From a virus: DNA of 20,592 bases. The position numbers and the translations under genes are program-made. Below, one piece after another: positions 1 to 7,395 of the stretch. The notes beneath the pieces are model-generated. The model saw nothing but the letters and a program-made list of their open reading frames with translations. It ran no database searches and was not told the origin of the DNA. Numbering within the stretch: the stretch's first letter is position 1; each line of letters starts with the position of its first letter. The stretch covers positions 1 to 20,592 of IMG/VR virus record IMGVR_UViG_3300027733_000248; one strand, 5' to 3'.

Positions 1-1102
1 AACTAATACTCCGACATTAACACCAACTCAAACTCAAACACCTACTAATTCAATATGTAAAACTTATTTATTGTTTGGTGGAACTCAAAATCAAACAACT
101 TTTGTTGGTATTGATTGTGATGGGTTTGAATTTGATTTCTTCTTAGATGTATTTACAACTCAAATTTATTGTGCGGAAACAATTCAAATTGCATATGGTG
201 ATGGTAATATTGTATTATTAGGAGGATGTCCTTTACCAACTCCAACTGCAACACCAACTAATACTTCAACAAAAACACCTACACCTACCCAAACCCCAAG
301 TAATACTGCAACACAAACGCAAACACCTACAAATACTGAGACTCAAACTCAAACACCTACACAAACACCTACAAATACTGAGACTCAAACTCAAACACCT
401 ACACAAACACCTACAAATACTGAGACTCAAACTCAAACACCTACACAAACTAACACGGAAACACCAACTCAAACACCAACTCAAACACCAACTAATACCA
501 AAACACCAACTCAAACTCAAACACCAACTAATACCGAAACACCAACTCAAACTCCAACACCAACAAGAACAAGATTCTCGTTCTCAGTTTCAACAGGGAC
601 CACTCAATACGATGCGTGTGATGCGTCACCTTCAATAACAATTTATGGTGAATTTGTAAACTTTGACGAAAATACGCAATTCTTTAATTCTCTTTATGGA
701 CCAGTGACGGTGAATATGACAGGTTATTATAAAAATTCAGGACAAGTAGTTGAGTTAGACTCTAACGGTAACTATGTAGGAGTATTCTCATTATGTTCAC
801 TTTTAACTCAAACTCCAACACCTACACCAACAACAACACCTACAGCAACATTTGGGTATTACACATATATTTTAGGTACGGGATTAACAACAAACACCGC
901 GTGTGCTGACTTTAGTTCCGCCCCTAATACTCTTTATGCACCAGTATCTCAAGGGACTGGTCCTAATGTTGGCGAGTACTTATATGTTAATACTTCATTA
1001 ACAACACCAGCCGCGGATGGTTACTATTCTAATGGTACTGCATGGTACTTAGTTAGTGGTGGTTTAGGTCAAATTGGAAGTTCTGACCCTAATGGGTGCT
1101 AA
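1..1102 (+). CDS. Thr/Pro-rich modular virion (fibre-like) protein, 5' partial
   Basis: The reading frame is open to the left edge (codon phase starts at base 2 and already encodes a Thr-Pro-Gln linker), so the TTG at 71 is not the start and the N-terminus is outside the window. Order of modules: Thr/Pro linker; a globular module of about 60 residues starting with ICKTYLLF (from about base 52) and ending GGCP; a long mucin-like Thr/Pro/Gln/Asn linker (about 235-570); module B from RFSFSVSTG (base 572) to about 808; a short Thr/Pro linker; and C-terminal module C (from TFGYYTYIL, about 850) ending DPNGC. Modules B and C each run from an early Cys to a late Cys and carry GYY followed by SNG or KNSG, so they look like copies of one fold. 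No catalytic motif is visible. Likely a surface-exposed tail or head fibre; the neighbouring glycosyltransferases make it a candidate glycoprotein. Family not recognised. Confidence 0.75.
   Translation, partial: TNTPTLTPTQTQTPTNSICKTYLLFGGTQNQTTFVGIDCDGFEFDFFLDVFTTQIYCAETIQIAYGDGNIVLLGGCPLPTPTATPTNTSTKTPTPTQTPSNTATQTQTPTNTETQTQTPTQTPTNTETQTQTPTQTPTNTETQTQTPTQTNTETPTQTPTQTPTNTKTPTQTQTPTNTETPTQTPTPTRTRFSFSVSTGTTQYDACDASPSITIYGEFVNFDENTQFFNSLYGPVTVNMTGYYKNSGQVVELDSNGNYVGVFSLCSLLTQTPTPTPTTTPTATFGYYTYILGTGLTTNTACADFSSAPNTLYAPVSQGTGPNVGEYLYVNTSLTTPAADGYYSNGTAWYLVSGGLGQIGSSDPNGC
326..451 (+). repeat. 42-nt in-frame tandem repeat, three copies
   Basis: Units start at 326, 368 and 410, each CCT ACA AAT ACT GAG and so on, encoding the 14-residue unit PTNTETQTQTPTQT. 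Copies 1 and 2 are identical; copy 3 differs at its last codon (ACT for ACA). The near identity at synonymous positions suggests recent slippage or unequal recombination, so the linker length probably varies between relatives. Confidence 0.9.
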
Positions 1103-1160
1103 GAACAAAATTAAAAAAATAAAAAATTAGAAATATTGAATCTAATAAACAAATACTTAG

Positions 1161-1167
1161 TATTTAT
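1161..1167 (+). promoter_or_regulatory. TATTTAT motif, candidate promoter element
   Basis: Exact TATTTAT, 19 nt before the ATG of the second Thr/Pro protein, in the 84-nt gap after the first. One of eight such exact motifs found before gene starts in this window. Confidence 0.4.
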
Positions 1168-1186
1168 ATTATAAAAAGAAATCAAG

Positions 1187-2287
1187 ATGGCATGTAGCAA
1201 ATATACCTTAACAAACACGGGTTCAACCGTTGTAAACTTCAATTATAGAAGATGTGACGATTCAATGTGGGAATACCAAGTTGAGTTATTACCAAACCAA
1301 ACAAAAAATATTTGGTTAATAAACAACACTTATTCAATTGCACCGTCATTTGTTAATAGTGTGGTATTGGTTAATAATGGAGCATATCCAATGTATTATC
1401 CAACTAGTACCCCAACTCCGACAAAGACCGCAACTCCAACACCAACTTTAACACCAACAAATACTCAAACGCCTGGAACAACACCTACACCAACTCCAAC
1501 TACAACTAATACGGAGACACCAACTCAAACACCAACAACGACAACTACATTAACTGCAACTCCAACTAATACACCAACTCCAACTAATACGGAAACACCA
1601 ACTCAAACACCAACAACCACAACAACATTAACTGCGACTCCAACACAAACAGGAACTGCGGCAGTTACACCAACTCCGACTCAAACTGAAACACCAACTA
1701 ACACACCTACACCAACAAGAGCAAGATTTTCGTTCTCAGTTTCAACAGGTTTAACAAGTAATGATGCATGTAACGCATCACCATCAATAACAATTTATGG
1801 TGAACTTGCAAACTTTGATGAAAATACACAATTCTTTAATTTAGTATACGGACCAGTAACTGTTAATATGACAGGTTGCTATTCAAACTCAGGACAAGTA
1901 GTTCAATTAAATTCAAATGGTAATGAAACAGGAGGATTCTCATTATGTTCATTATTACCAACACAAACTCCAACACCAACTCATACTTCAACTCCAACTA
2001 ACACACCTACAGTAACTACAACACCTACCGCAACATTCGGATATTATACTTATATTCTGGGAACAGGTTCAACATCAAATTTAGCATGTACCGACTTTAG
2101 TTCAGCACCTAACACACTTTATGTACCAGCATCTCAAGGACCTGGACCTAACATTGGTGAGACATTATATGTTAACACAGGATTATCAATTGTGGCGGCA
2201 GATGGTTATTATTCTAACGGTACTGCATGGTATTTAGTTAGTGGTGGAGCTGGTTTAATTACCGCTTCTGACCCTAACGGATGTTAA
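1187..2287 (+). CDS. Thr/Pro-rich modular virion (fibre-like) protein, paralogue of the preceding gene
   Basis: A complete protein of 366 residues. N-terminal module (about 1-70, [10 protein letters not shown]...FNYRRCDD) has the same C-x2-Y-x-L spacing as the ICKTYLLF module of the upstream protein and may be a divergent copy. A Thr/Pro linker of about 105 residues follows, then module B (RFSFSVSTG, from base 1724) and module C ([12 protein letters not shown] to DPNGC), both closely similar to the upstream protein in amino acid and DNA sequence. This is therefore a tandem duplication with a different N-terminal module. The ATG at 1187 fits the module start; no Shine-Dalgarno is present, and a TATTTAT motif lies 19 nt upstream. 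No signal peptide or membrane segment is seen. The best guess is a virion surface fibre or decoration protein whose Thr-rich linker could be glycosylated by the downstream enzymes. Confidence 0.8.
   Translation: MACSKYTLTNTGSTVVNFNYRRCDDSMWEYQVELLPNQTKNIWLINNTYSIAPSFVNSVVLVNNGAYPMYYPTSTPTPTKTATPTPTLTPTNTQTPGTTPTPTPTTTNTETPTQTPTTTTTLTATPTNTPTPTNTETPTQTPTTTTTLTATPTQTGTAAVTPTPTQTETPTNTPTPTRARFSFSVSTGLTSNDACNASPSITIYGELANFDENTQFFNLVYGPVTVNMTGCYSNSGQVVQLNSNGNETGGFSLCSLLPTQTPTPTHTSTPTNTPTVTTTPTATFGYYTYILGTGSTSNLACTDFSSAPNTLYVPASQGPGPNIGETLYVNTGLSIVAADGYYSNGTAWYLVSGGAGLITASDPNGC
1508..1645 (+). repeat. Two 60-nt in-frame repeats 78 nt apart
   Basis: Both copies (1508-1567 and 1586-1645) encode [20 protein letters not shown]. 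They differ only at synonymous bases and are separated by an 18-nt NTPTPT spacer. This shows that the second paralogue expanded its linker independently, with a different unit from the first. Confidence 0.85.
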
Positions 2288-2311
2288 TAAAAAAAGAAAA
2301 TTAATATATGT

Positions 2312-2343
2312 AAAAAACCCTTCACCTTCGTGGAGGGTTTTTT
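2312..2343 (+). terminator. Strong rho-independent terminator, probably bidirectional
   Basis: A 14-bp stem (2312-2325 with 2330-2343, one G-T pair) closes a CTTC loop and has a six-A left arm and a six-T right arm, with further Ts downstream. It sits just after the stop of the Thr/Pro paralogue and separates it from the glycosyltransferase cassette. The matching A tract means it could also stop antisense transcription. Confidence 0.9.
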
Positions 2344-2368
2344 ATTTTTAGGGTAAAATATAACATAC

Positions 2369-3634
2369 ATGAAGATTTTTATCCAAATTGCCTCATACAG
2401 AGACCCGCAGTTAATCCCAACAATTAAAGACATGTTGGAAAACGCCAAAAAACCAAATAACTTAGTTTTCGGTATTGCAAGACAATACAGTGAAGAAGAC
2501 GGTTTTGATAATTTAGATGAGTATAAAAACGACAAAAGATTTAGAATTTTAGATATTCCTTATCAAGATTCTAAAGGTGTTTGTTGGGCGAGACACCAAG
2601 TTCAACAACTTTACAAAGGTGAAACTTATACACTACAAATAGATTCTCACATGAGATTTGTTAAGGATTGGGACGATATCCTTATCAAAATGATAAAGGG
2701 GTTACAGAAGGACGGGTATAAGAAGCCTCTACTTACGGGCTACGTTCCTTCTTTTGACCCCGAAAATGACCCAGCAGGAAGAGCCCCTGATGCATGGAGA
2801 ATGGTTTTTGACCGATTCATTCCTGAAGGTGCAGTATTCTTCTTACCTGAAACAATTCCAGGTTGGAAAGATTTAAAAAAACCTGTAACATCAAGATTCT
2901 ACTCAGCTCACTTCTGTTTTACATTAGGACAATTCTCAACTGAAGTTCAGCACAACCCTGAATATTATTTCCACGGAGAAGAAATTTCAATTGCTGCAAG
3001 AGCTTACACTTGGGGTTATGATTTATTCCACCCACATATTCCTGTTGTTTACCACGAATACACTCGTAAAGGTAGAACAAAACAATGGGATGATGACAAA
3101 GGTTGGGGTGAAAGAAACAGAGTATCTCATTTAACAAATAGAAAATTATTTGGTATGGATGGTGAAACTCAAGAAGGTCATGATGGTCCTTATGGTTTTG
3201 GTACCGTTAGAACTTTAACCGAGTATGAAAAATATGCAGGTATCTTATTCCAAAAAAGAGCAATTGACAAATATACTTTAGATAAAAACTATCCACCAAA
3301 CCCATATAATTTTGAGACAGAACAAGAATGGAAAGATAGTTTCTGTATGATGTTTAAACATTGTATTGATATCGGATATTCTCAAGTACCTGAAACGGAT
3401 TATGATTTTTGGGTTGTTGCATTCCATAACGATAAAGACGAAACTTTATACAGAAAAGATGCAGACAAGAATGAAATTGCAGGATTTATGAGAGACCCTG
3501 ATAAGTATTGTAAAGTGTGGAGAGAATTCCAAACAGATGAATTACCTTCTTACTGGGTAGTATGGCCTTACTCAGAATCAAAAGGATGGTGTGATAGAAT
3601 TACAGGCAGATTAACCCACAACCACGTTAGTTAA
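2369..3634 (+). CDS. GT60-like N-acetylglucosaminyltransferase (Glyco_transf_GlcNAc family)
   Basis: A 421-residue GT-A-fold transferase. Visible family landmarks are IASYRDP (7-13), SKGVCWARH (68-76), the DxD-equivalent QIDSHMRF (90-97), and a C-terminal half with FHGEE (201-205) and VVYHEYTR (226-233). These match the family whose characterised eukaryotic members add alpha-GlcNAc to hydroxyproline of Skp1 (Dictyostelium) or to Thr of mucins (trypanosomes). Residues after about 285 form a C-terminal extension rich in aromatic residues, of unknown role. It is the first gene after the terminator, and its stop overlaps the next start by 1 nt (TAATG), so it heads a coupled operon. Known of the family: UDP-GlcNAc donor, protein acceptor. 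Inference: the acceptors are the Thr/Pro proteins just upstream. A host or phage surface glycan target remains possible. Confidence 0.85.
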   Translation: MKIFIQIASYRDPQLIPTIKDMLENAKKPNNLVFGIARQYSEEDGFDNLDEYKNDKRFRILDIPYQDSKGVCWARHQVQQLYKGETYTLQIDSHMRFVKDWDDILIKMIKGLQKDGYKKPLLTGYVPSFDPENDPAGRAPDAWRMVFDRFIPEGAVFFLPETIPGWKDLKKPVTSRFYSAHFCFTLGQFSTEVQHNPEYYFHGEEISIAARAYTWGYDLFHPHIPVVYHEYTRKGRTKQWDDDKGWGERNRVSHLTNRKLFGMDGETQEGHDGPYGFGTVRTLTEYEKYAGILFQKRAIDKYTLDKNYPPNPYNFETEQEWKDSFCMMFKHCIDIGYSQVPETDYDFWVVAFHNDKDETLYRKDADKNEIAGFMRDPDKYCKVWREFQTDELPSYWVVWPYSESKGWCDRITGRLTHNHVS

Positions 3635-4368
3635 TGAATATTACCAACATTCCCAAATTTGTCGTTAATTTAGAAAGACGACCTGACCGATTAGACCATA
3701 TTCAAAAAGAGATGGACTATATGGGATGGGATTACGAATTATTTAAAGCTGTTGATTTAAACAATCACGGAGGATGTACTTTATCTCATACAGGAATTAT
3801 TAAACTTGCTAAAGAGAGGGGATACGACTCTGTGATGGTTATTGAAGATGATTGTACTTTTTTACCATACTCAAAAGACTTAATTAATAAAATTGAAACT
3901 GAAAGTGGTGAATTTGAATATGGTATTATCAATCTTTCTCCTACTTTAAACAGACCTGTTCTTCGTAGTAAAGAACAACCTTTGTTTTTAGATATAACAA
4001 ATTTACCCCCAAAACAAGAACACGAAAGAGGTATATTTGCAACTAATATGATGATTTATCATAGTTCAATCTATGATAATGTATTAGAGATGGAAATACC
4101 TGAAAAATTAGGGTACTACGCAATTGATGATTACATCTATCAATTTGTATTACCAATCAAACAAAGTTATTGTCCAATTTTACCATTGGCTCCTCAGATG
4201 AGTAGTTGGTCTGATGTGTCACAAGGACAATACAATAATTTTTACACTCAAACTTATAATTGGAATTTATATAGTCCGTGTAAAATTCCACCACAATATT
4301 TAAGTGGAATATTAACCCAAGAATTAAAAAACAATAAAGAACACAATCAATTCACATATGTCAACTAA
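3634..4368 (+). CDS. GT25-family glycosyltransferase (LPS/collagen-galactosyltransferase type)
   Basis: A 244-residue protein with the family landmarks VNLERRPDRL (11-20), GGCTLSH (46-52) and the acidic metal/sugar site MVIEDDCTF (68-76), all in the usual GT25 order. GT25 enzymes usually add galactose or glucose to lipooligosaccharide, and to hydroxylysine in collagen. The start overlaps the GT60 stop by 1 nt, and the end overlaps the next gene by 11 nt. No membrane segment is seen, so it is likely cytoplasmic. As the second enzyme of the cassette it could extend the sugar laid down by the GT60-like enzyme. Donor and acceptor cannot be read from the sequence. Confidence 0.85.
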   Translation: MNITNIPKFVVNLERRPDRLDHIQKEMDYMGWDYELFKAVDLNNHGGCTLSHTGIIKLAKERGYDSVMVIEDDCTFLPYSKDLINKIETESGEFEYGIINLSPTLNRPVLRSKEQPLFLDITNLPPKQEHERGIFATNMMIYHSSIYDNVLEMEIPEKLGYYAIDDYIYQFVLPIKQSYCPILPLAPQMSSWSDVSQGQYNNFYTQTYNWNLYSPCKIPPQYLSGILTQELKNNKEHNQFTYVN

Positions 4369-5245
4369 AGTTAAATTTATCACATCAATCTATAGTGATT
4401 TGTATGGCACCGAATACGGTGGTAGAATGAATAGAGGGGGTCACTATAGTTATAGTTTATTATCTCTTTTAAAAATGACCGACGCAGATTTCTTATGTTA
4501 TACGTCTGAAAGAGAAATAGAACCATTAAAAAAATTCTTTTACGAAACACATTCAATATCATCTGAGAAATTAAAGTTTGAAATTTTTGATATTTCAACA
4601 ACTAAATTCCAACATTTAATTAAAGAATATAAAAATGTTGAGCAAACTAAAAAATCTGATAGATGTGTTGAAATTCAATATTCTAAATTTCATTGGTGGT
4701 GGAATGAAGATAAATCTTACGACTATTATTATTGGATTGATGCGGGTTTATCTCATTGTGGATTAGTTCCTGTAAAATATTTAAGTGGTACTCATCCAGA
4801 GCAAAGATACTATGAATGTAGTTTGTTTAATAATGATTTTTTACATAACATGATTGAGGATACTGGTGATAAGTTTTTAATACTCGGTAAAGAAAATGAT
4901 AGAAACTTTTGGTCACAAACTTTAGACCCTAAGTGGTACAAAGAATATGATAGAAGTCTTCATATTATTGGTGGATTGTTTGGAGGTCACAGAGACAAGT
5001 GGGATGAAATTGTAAATTTATTTGAAGATTATGCTGAAAAAACTATAATAGATGCGAAGAACTTACACCATGAAGAACCAATTATGACTTTAATGTATTT
5101 CAATCATAAAGAATTATTTGAAAGAAAACATTTTGATATTTGGTGGTGTAGAGATAATGCACCCGCAGGAGTGACAGATGAAATGTTCACATTAAATAAA
5201 AGTTTTTATAAAATTTTAGAAGAATTCAATAGAATATATGAGTAA
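4358..5245 (+). CDS. HtrL/YibB-like putative glycosyltransferase
   Basis: A 295-residue protein with the HtrL/YibB pattern: an N-terminal strand ITSIYSD, the acidic YYWIDAG (124-130), IIGGLFGG (203-210) and HHEEP (237-241). The family is poorly characterised. Its WIDxG site and fold predictions are GT-A-like, and members often sit in surface-polysaccharide loci. The gene overlaps its upstream neighbour by 11 nt and its downstream neighbour by 8 nt. It resembles the first half of the next gene (same WID-G and GG-FGG pairs), so the two probably arose by duplication. Transferase activity is inference. Confidence 0.7.
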   Translation: MSTKVKFITSIYSDLYGTEYGGRMNRGGHYSYSLLSLLKMTDADFLCYTSEREIEPLKKFFYETHSISSEKLKFEIFDISTTKFQHLIKEYKNVEQTKKSDRCVEIQYSKFHWWWNEDKSYDYYYWIDAGLSHCGLVPVKYLSGTHPEQRYYECSLFNNDFLHNMIEDTGDKFLILGKENDRNFWSQTLDPKWYKEYDRSLHIIGGLFGGHRDKWDEIVNLFEDYAEKTIIDAKNLHHEEPIMTLMYFNHKELFERKHFDIWWCRDNAPAGVTDEMFTLNKSFYKILEEFNRIYE

Positions 5246-6914
5246 TATAACATTAGTAACAGGTATATGGGACATTGGTAGAGGAGAACTATCAGAAGGT
5301 TGGTCAAGACCTTACCAACATTATTTAGACCAATTTGAAAAATTATTACAAGTTGAGGAAAACTTAATAATTTTTGGTGATGAAGAATTAAAAGAGTTTG
5401 TTTTTAAAAGAAGAGACCAATCAAATACTCAATTTATTGTTAGACCATTATCATGGTTTAGAGATTCTGAATTCTTTGATAAAATACAAAAAATTAGAAC
5501 CAATGATGAGTGGGCTAATTTATCAGGATGGTTAAAAGAATCAACCCAAGGTAGATTAGAAAATTATAATCCATTAGTTATGTCTAAAGTATTTTTGCTA
5601 CACGATGCAAAAATAATGGACCAGTTTGATTCAGAATATATGTTTTGGATTGATGGTGGTTTAACTAATACTGTTCATCCAGGTTATTTTACTCATGATA
5701 AAGTTTTGGATAATTTATCAAAATACATTTCAAAATTTTCATTCGTTTGTTTTCCTTACGATGCGGAAAATGAAATTCACGGATTTGAATATAATAAGTT
5801 AAATTCAATTGCGGGTGCCAAAGTTAATAAAGTCGCAAGAGGTGGGTTCTTTGGTGGTCCAAAACACACTATTGGTGATATTAACGGAATTTATTATGGA
5901 TTATTAAAATCAACTTTAGATGAAGGGTATATGGGTACTGAAGAATCAATTTTCAGTATTATGTGTTATAAACATTCAGATTTGGTAAATTATTTTGAAA
6001 TTGAATCTAACGGTTTAGTTGGTAAATTTTTTGAGGACTTGAAGAATAATAACCTTACACCTAAATCAGAAAATGTTAACAAATCTACAAATAGTTTAGA
6101 TGTTAATAAAGTTGGTTTGTATGTCATCACATTTAATAGTCCAAAACAATTTCAAACATTAATTGATTCAATGAATGCTTATGATAAGGATTATATTATA
6201 AAAACTAAAAAGTTTTTATTGGATAATTCTACCGACACATCCACATTTGATGATTACGCCAGAATTTGTCAAGAATATGGATTTGAACACATTAAAAAAG
6301 ATAATTTAGGTATTTGTGGTGGAAGACAATGGATTGCCGAACATTTTGAAGAAAAGACCGATTTAGATTTTTATTTATTTTTTGAAGATGATATGTTTTT
6401 CTATCCAAATGAAGGTCATGTTTGTAGAAATGGGTTTAATAGATATGTTCCTAATTTATATTCAAAAACATTACAAATTGCAAAAAAAGAAAACTTTGAT
6501 TTTTTAAAGTTAAACTTTAGTGAGTTCTTTGGTGATAATGGTACTCAGTGGTCTTGGTATAATGTACCACAAGTGGTTAGAGAAAAATATTGGCCAGGTA
6601 AAAATAGATTACCTGAACAAGGTATTGACCCAAATGCACCTAAAGCTGTTTATGATTCTATTAGAACATTCCAAGGTATACCTTATGTTACGGGTGAAGT
6701 GTATTATTGTAACTGGCCACAAATTGTGACCAGAACAGGTAATAAGAAAATGTTTTTAGATACAACTTGGGCACACCCATTTGAACAAACATGGATGAGT
6801 CATATGTATCAGTTAGTTAAAGAAGGAAATTTATATCCTGGCTTACTACTTATGACACCAACAGAACACGATAGGTTTGAACATTACGAAAGAAGTTTAA
6901 GAAAAGAGTCATAA
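5238..6914 (+). CDS. Two-domain putative glycosyltransferase: HtrL/YibB-like plus GT-A (GT2-like)
   Basis: A 558-residue protein with two transferase-type halves. Residues 1-265 repeat the plan of the preceding gene: LVTGIWD (6-12), FWIDGGL (136-142), RGGFFGG (201-207), GTEES (233-237). A Ser/Asn/Lys-rich linker (about 268-291) leads to a second domain: LYVITFNS (294-301), KDNLGICGGRQ (354-364) in the place of the GT2 N-x-G-x3-aRN segment, and the acidic FFEDDMFF (381-388) as a likely metal/sugar site. The rest (about 390-558) is aromatic-rich. The start lies inside the upstream gene (8-nt overlap). The fusion suggests two successive sugar additions by one polypeptide. Domain assignment is from motifs only. 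Confidence 0.7.
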   Translation: MSNITLVTGIWDIGRGELSEGWSRPYQHYLDQFEKLLQVEENLIIFGDEELKEFVFKRRDQSNTQFIVRPLSWFRDSEFFDKIQKIRTNDEWANLSGWLKESTQGRLENYNPLVMSKVFLLHDAKIMDQFDSEYMFWIDGGLTNTVHPGYFTHDKVLDNLSKYISKFSFVCFPYDAENEIHGFEYNKLNSIAGAKVNKVARGGFFGGPKHTIGDINGIYYGLLKSTLDEGYMGTEESIFSIMCYKHSDLVNYFEIESNGLVGKFFEDLKNNNLTPKSENVNKSTNSLDVNKVGLYVITFNSPKQFQTLIDSMNAYDKDYIIKTKKFLLDNSTDTSTFDDYARICQEYGFEHIKKDNLGICGGRQWIAEHFEEKTDLDFYLFFEDDMFFYPNEGHVCRNGFNRYVPNLYSKTLQIAKKENFDFLKLNFSEFFGDNGTQWSWYNVPQVVREKYWPGKNRLPEQGIDPNAPKAVYDSIRTFQGIPYVTGEVYYCNWPQIVTRTGNKKMFLDTTWAHPFEQTWMSHMYQLVKEGNLYPGLLLMTPTEHDRFEHYERSLRKES

Positions 6915-6919
6915 CAATA

Positions 6920-6926
6920 TATTTAT
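6920..6926 (+). promoter_or_regulatory. TATTTAT motif within a 9-bp inverted repeat
   Basis: TATTTAT lies 4 nt before the ATG at 6931. It overlaps a perfect inverted repeat (ATAACAATA, 6911-6919; TATTGTTAT, 6924-6932) that runs from the stop codon of the transferase into the start codon. It could be a promoter or an RNA hairpin, but the whole segment is AT-only except for one C and one G, so chance is possible. Confidence 0.25.
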
Positions 6927-6930
6927 TGTT

Positions 6931-7308
6931 ATGGAATTCTTTATCAAACAAAACGCAACACTCCCTGTATTAAAAATGCAGGTAGTTAAAGACGGAAGGT
7001 CAGGATATCTTCAACTAATGGAGGACTTGGCGGTTTCAACAATCTTTTTTACTATGGTAGAAGTAGAAACAGGAATTCCTAAAATTGTGTCGGCACCTGC
7101 AGAAATAGTAAATTTAATTTTACCTTTAGGTGCTGAACCCGAATATTATATTTATTTCAAATTTAGTTCAAGGGATACAAATACCCCAGGTCGATATGTA
7201 GGTCAGTTTTTAATTAAGAATGACGAAGGTAATTTGATTCTACCTATTAGAGAAGAGTTATATATTAATATTCAACCAAGTTTTATTTCAGAAACTGCTT
7301 GTTGTTAA
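6931..7308 (+). CDS. Small beta-rich putative virion/baseplate protein
   Basis: A 125-residue protein beginning FFIKQNATLPVLKMQVVKDGR. Alternating hydrophobic strands (YYIYFKFSSRDTNTPGRYVGQF, then LILPIREELYINI) suggest one Ig-like or BppU-N-like beta-sandwich. It has no signal peptide, catalytic motif or membrane segment; the C-terminus ends in two cysteines. It sits 16 nt behind the transferase cassette on the same strand. From memory, similar short proteins are common in large environmental T4-like phages near fibre genes. A virion role is inferred; function unknown. Confidence 0.6.
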   Translation: MEFFIKQNATLPVLKMQVVKDGRSGYLQLMEDLAVSTIFFTMVEVETGIPKIVSAPAEIVNLILPLGAEPEYYIYFKFSSRDTNTPGRYVGQFLIKNDEGNLILPIREELYINIQPSFISETACC

Positions 7309-7333
7309 TTTGATTACTAAGTTTTTTATTTTA

Positions 7334-7340
7334 TATTTAT
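7334..7340 (+). promoter_or_regulatory. TATTTAT motif, candidate polymerase promoter element
   Basis: Exact TATTTAT, 55 nt before the polymerase ATG, in the 87-nt gap after the small virion gene. It would give the polymerase message the longest leader of the motif-bearing genes, including the hairpin at 7354-7371. Confidence 0.4.
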
Positions 7341-7353
7341 CATAGAAGGTAAA

Positions 7354-7371
7354 TTTCACGATGGTGTGAAA
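7354..7371 (+). promoter_or_regulatory. Leader hairpin upstream of the DNA polymerase gene
   Basis: TTTCAC (7354-7359) pairs with GTGAAA (7366-7371) around a GATGGT loop, 24 nt before the polymerase ATG. T4 DNA polymerase represses its own translation by binding a hairpin in its leader. This stem is a candidate for the same kind of control, but no sequence match to the T4 operator is claimed. Confidence 0.3.
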
Positions 7372-7395
7372 GCTAATAAACCAACTATATAACTT

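Noticed and set aside
326-451. Tandem repeats as a CRISPR array
   Set aside because: Repeats are directly adjacent, in frame and coding; there are no unique spacers.
266-550. Minus-strand open frame rich in Cys, Leu and Ser
   Set aside because: It is the reverse reading of the Thr/Pro codon repeats and has no features of its own.
71-1102. TTG at 71 as the start of the first gene
   Set aside because: The frame is open to base 2 and encodes the same Thr/Pro linker style upstream, so the gene begins before the window.
2284-2535. Minus-strand open frame of 83 codons
   Set aside because: It spans the terminator and the well-supported start of the GT60-like gene and looks like low-complexity shadow sequence.
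7361-7369. ATG GTG TGA in the polymerase leader as an upstream open reading frame
   Set aside because: Only two codons long and lying in the hairpin; no initiation context visible.
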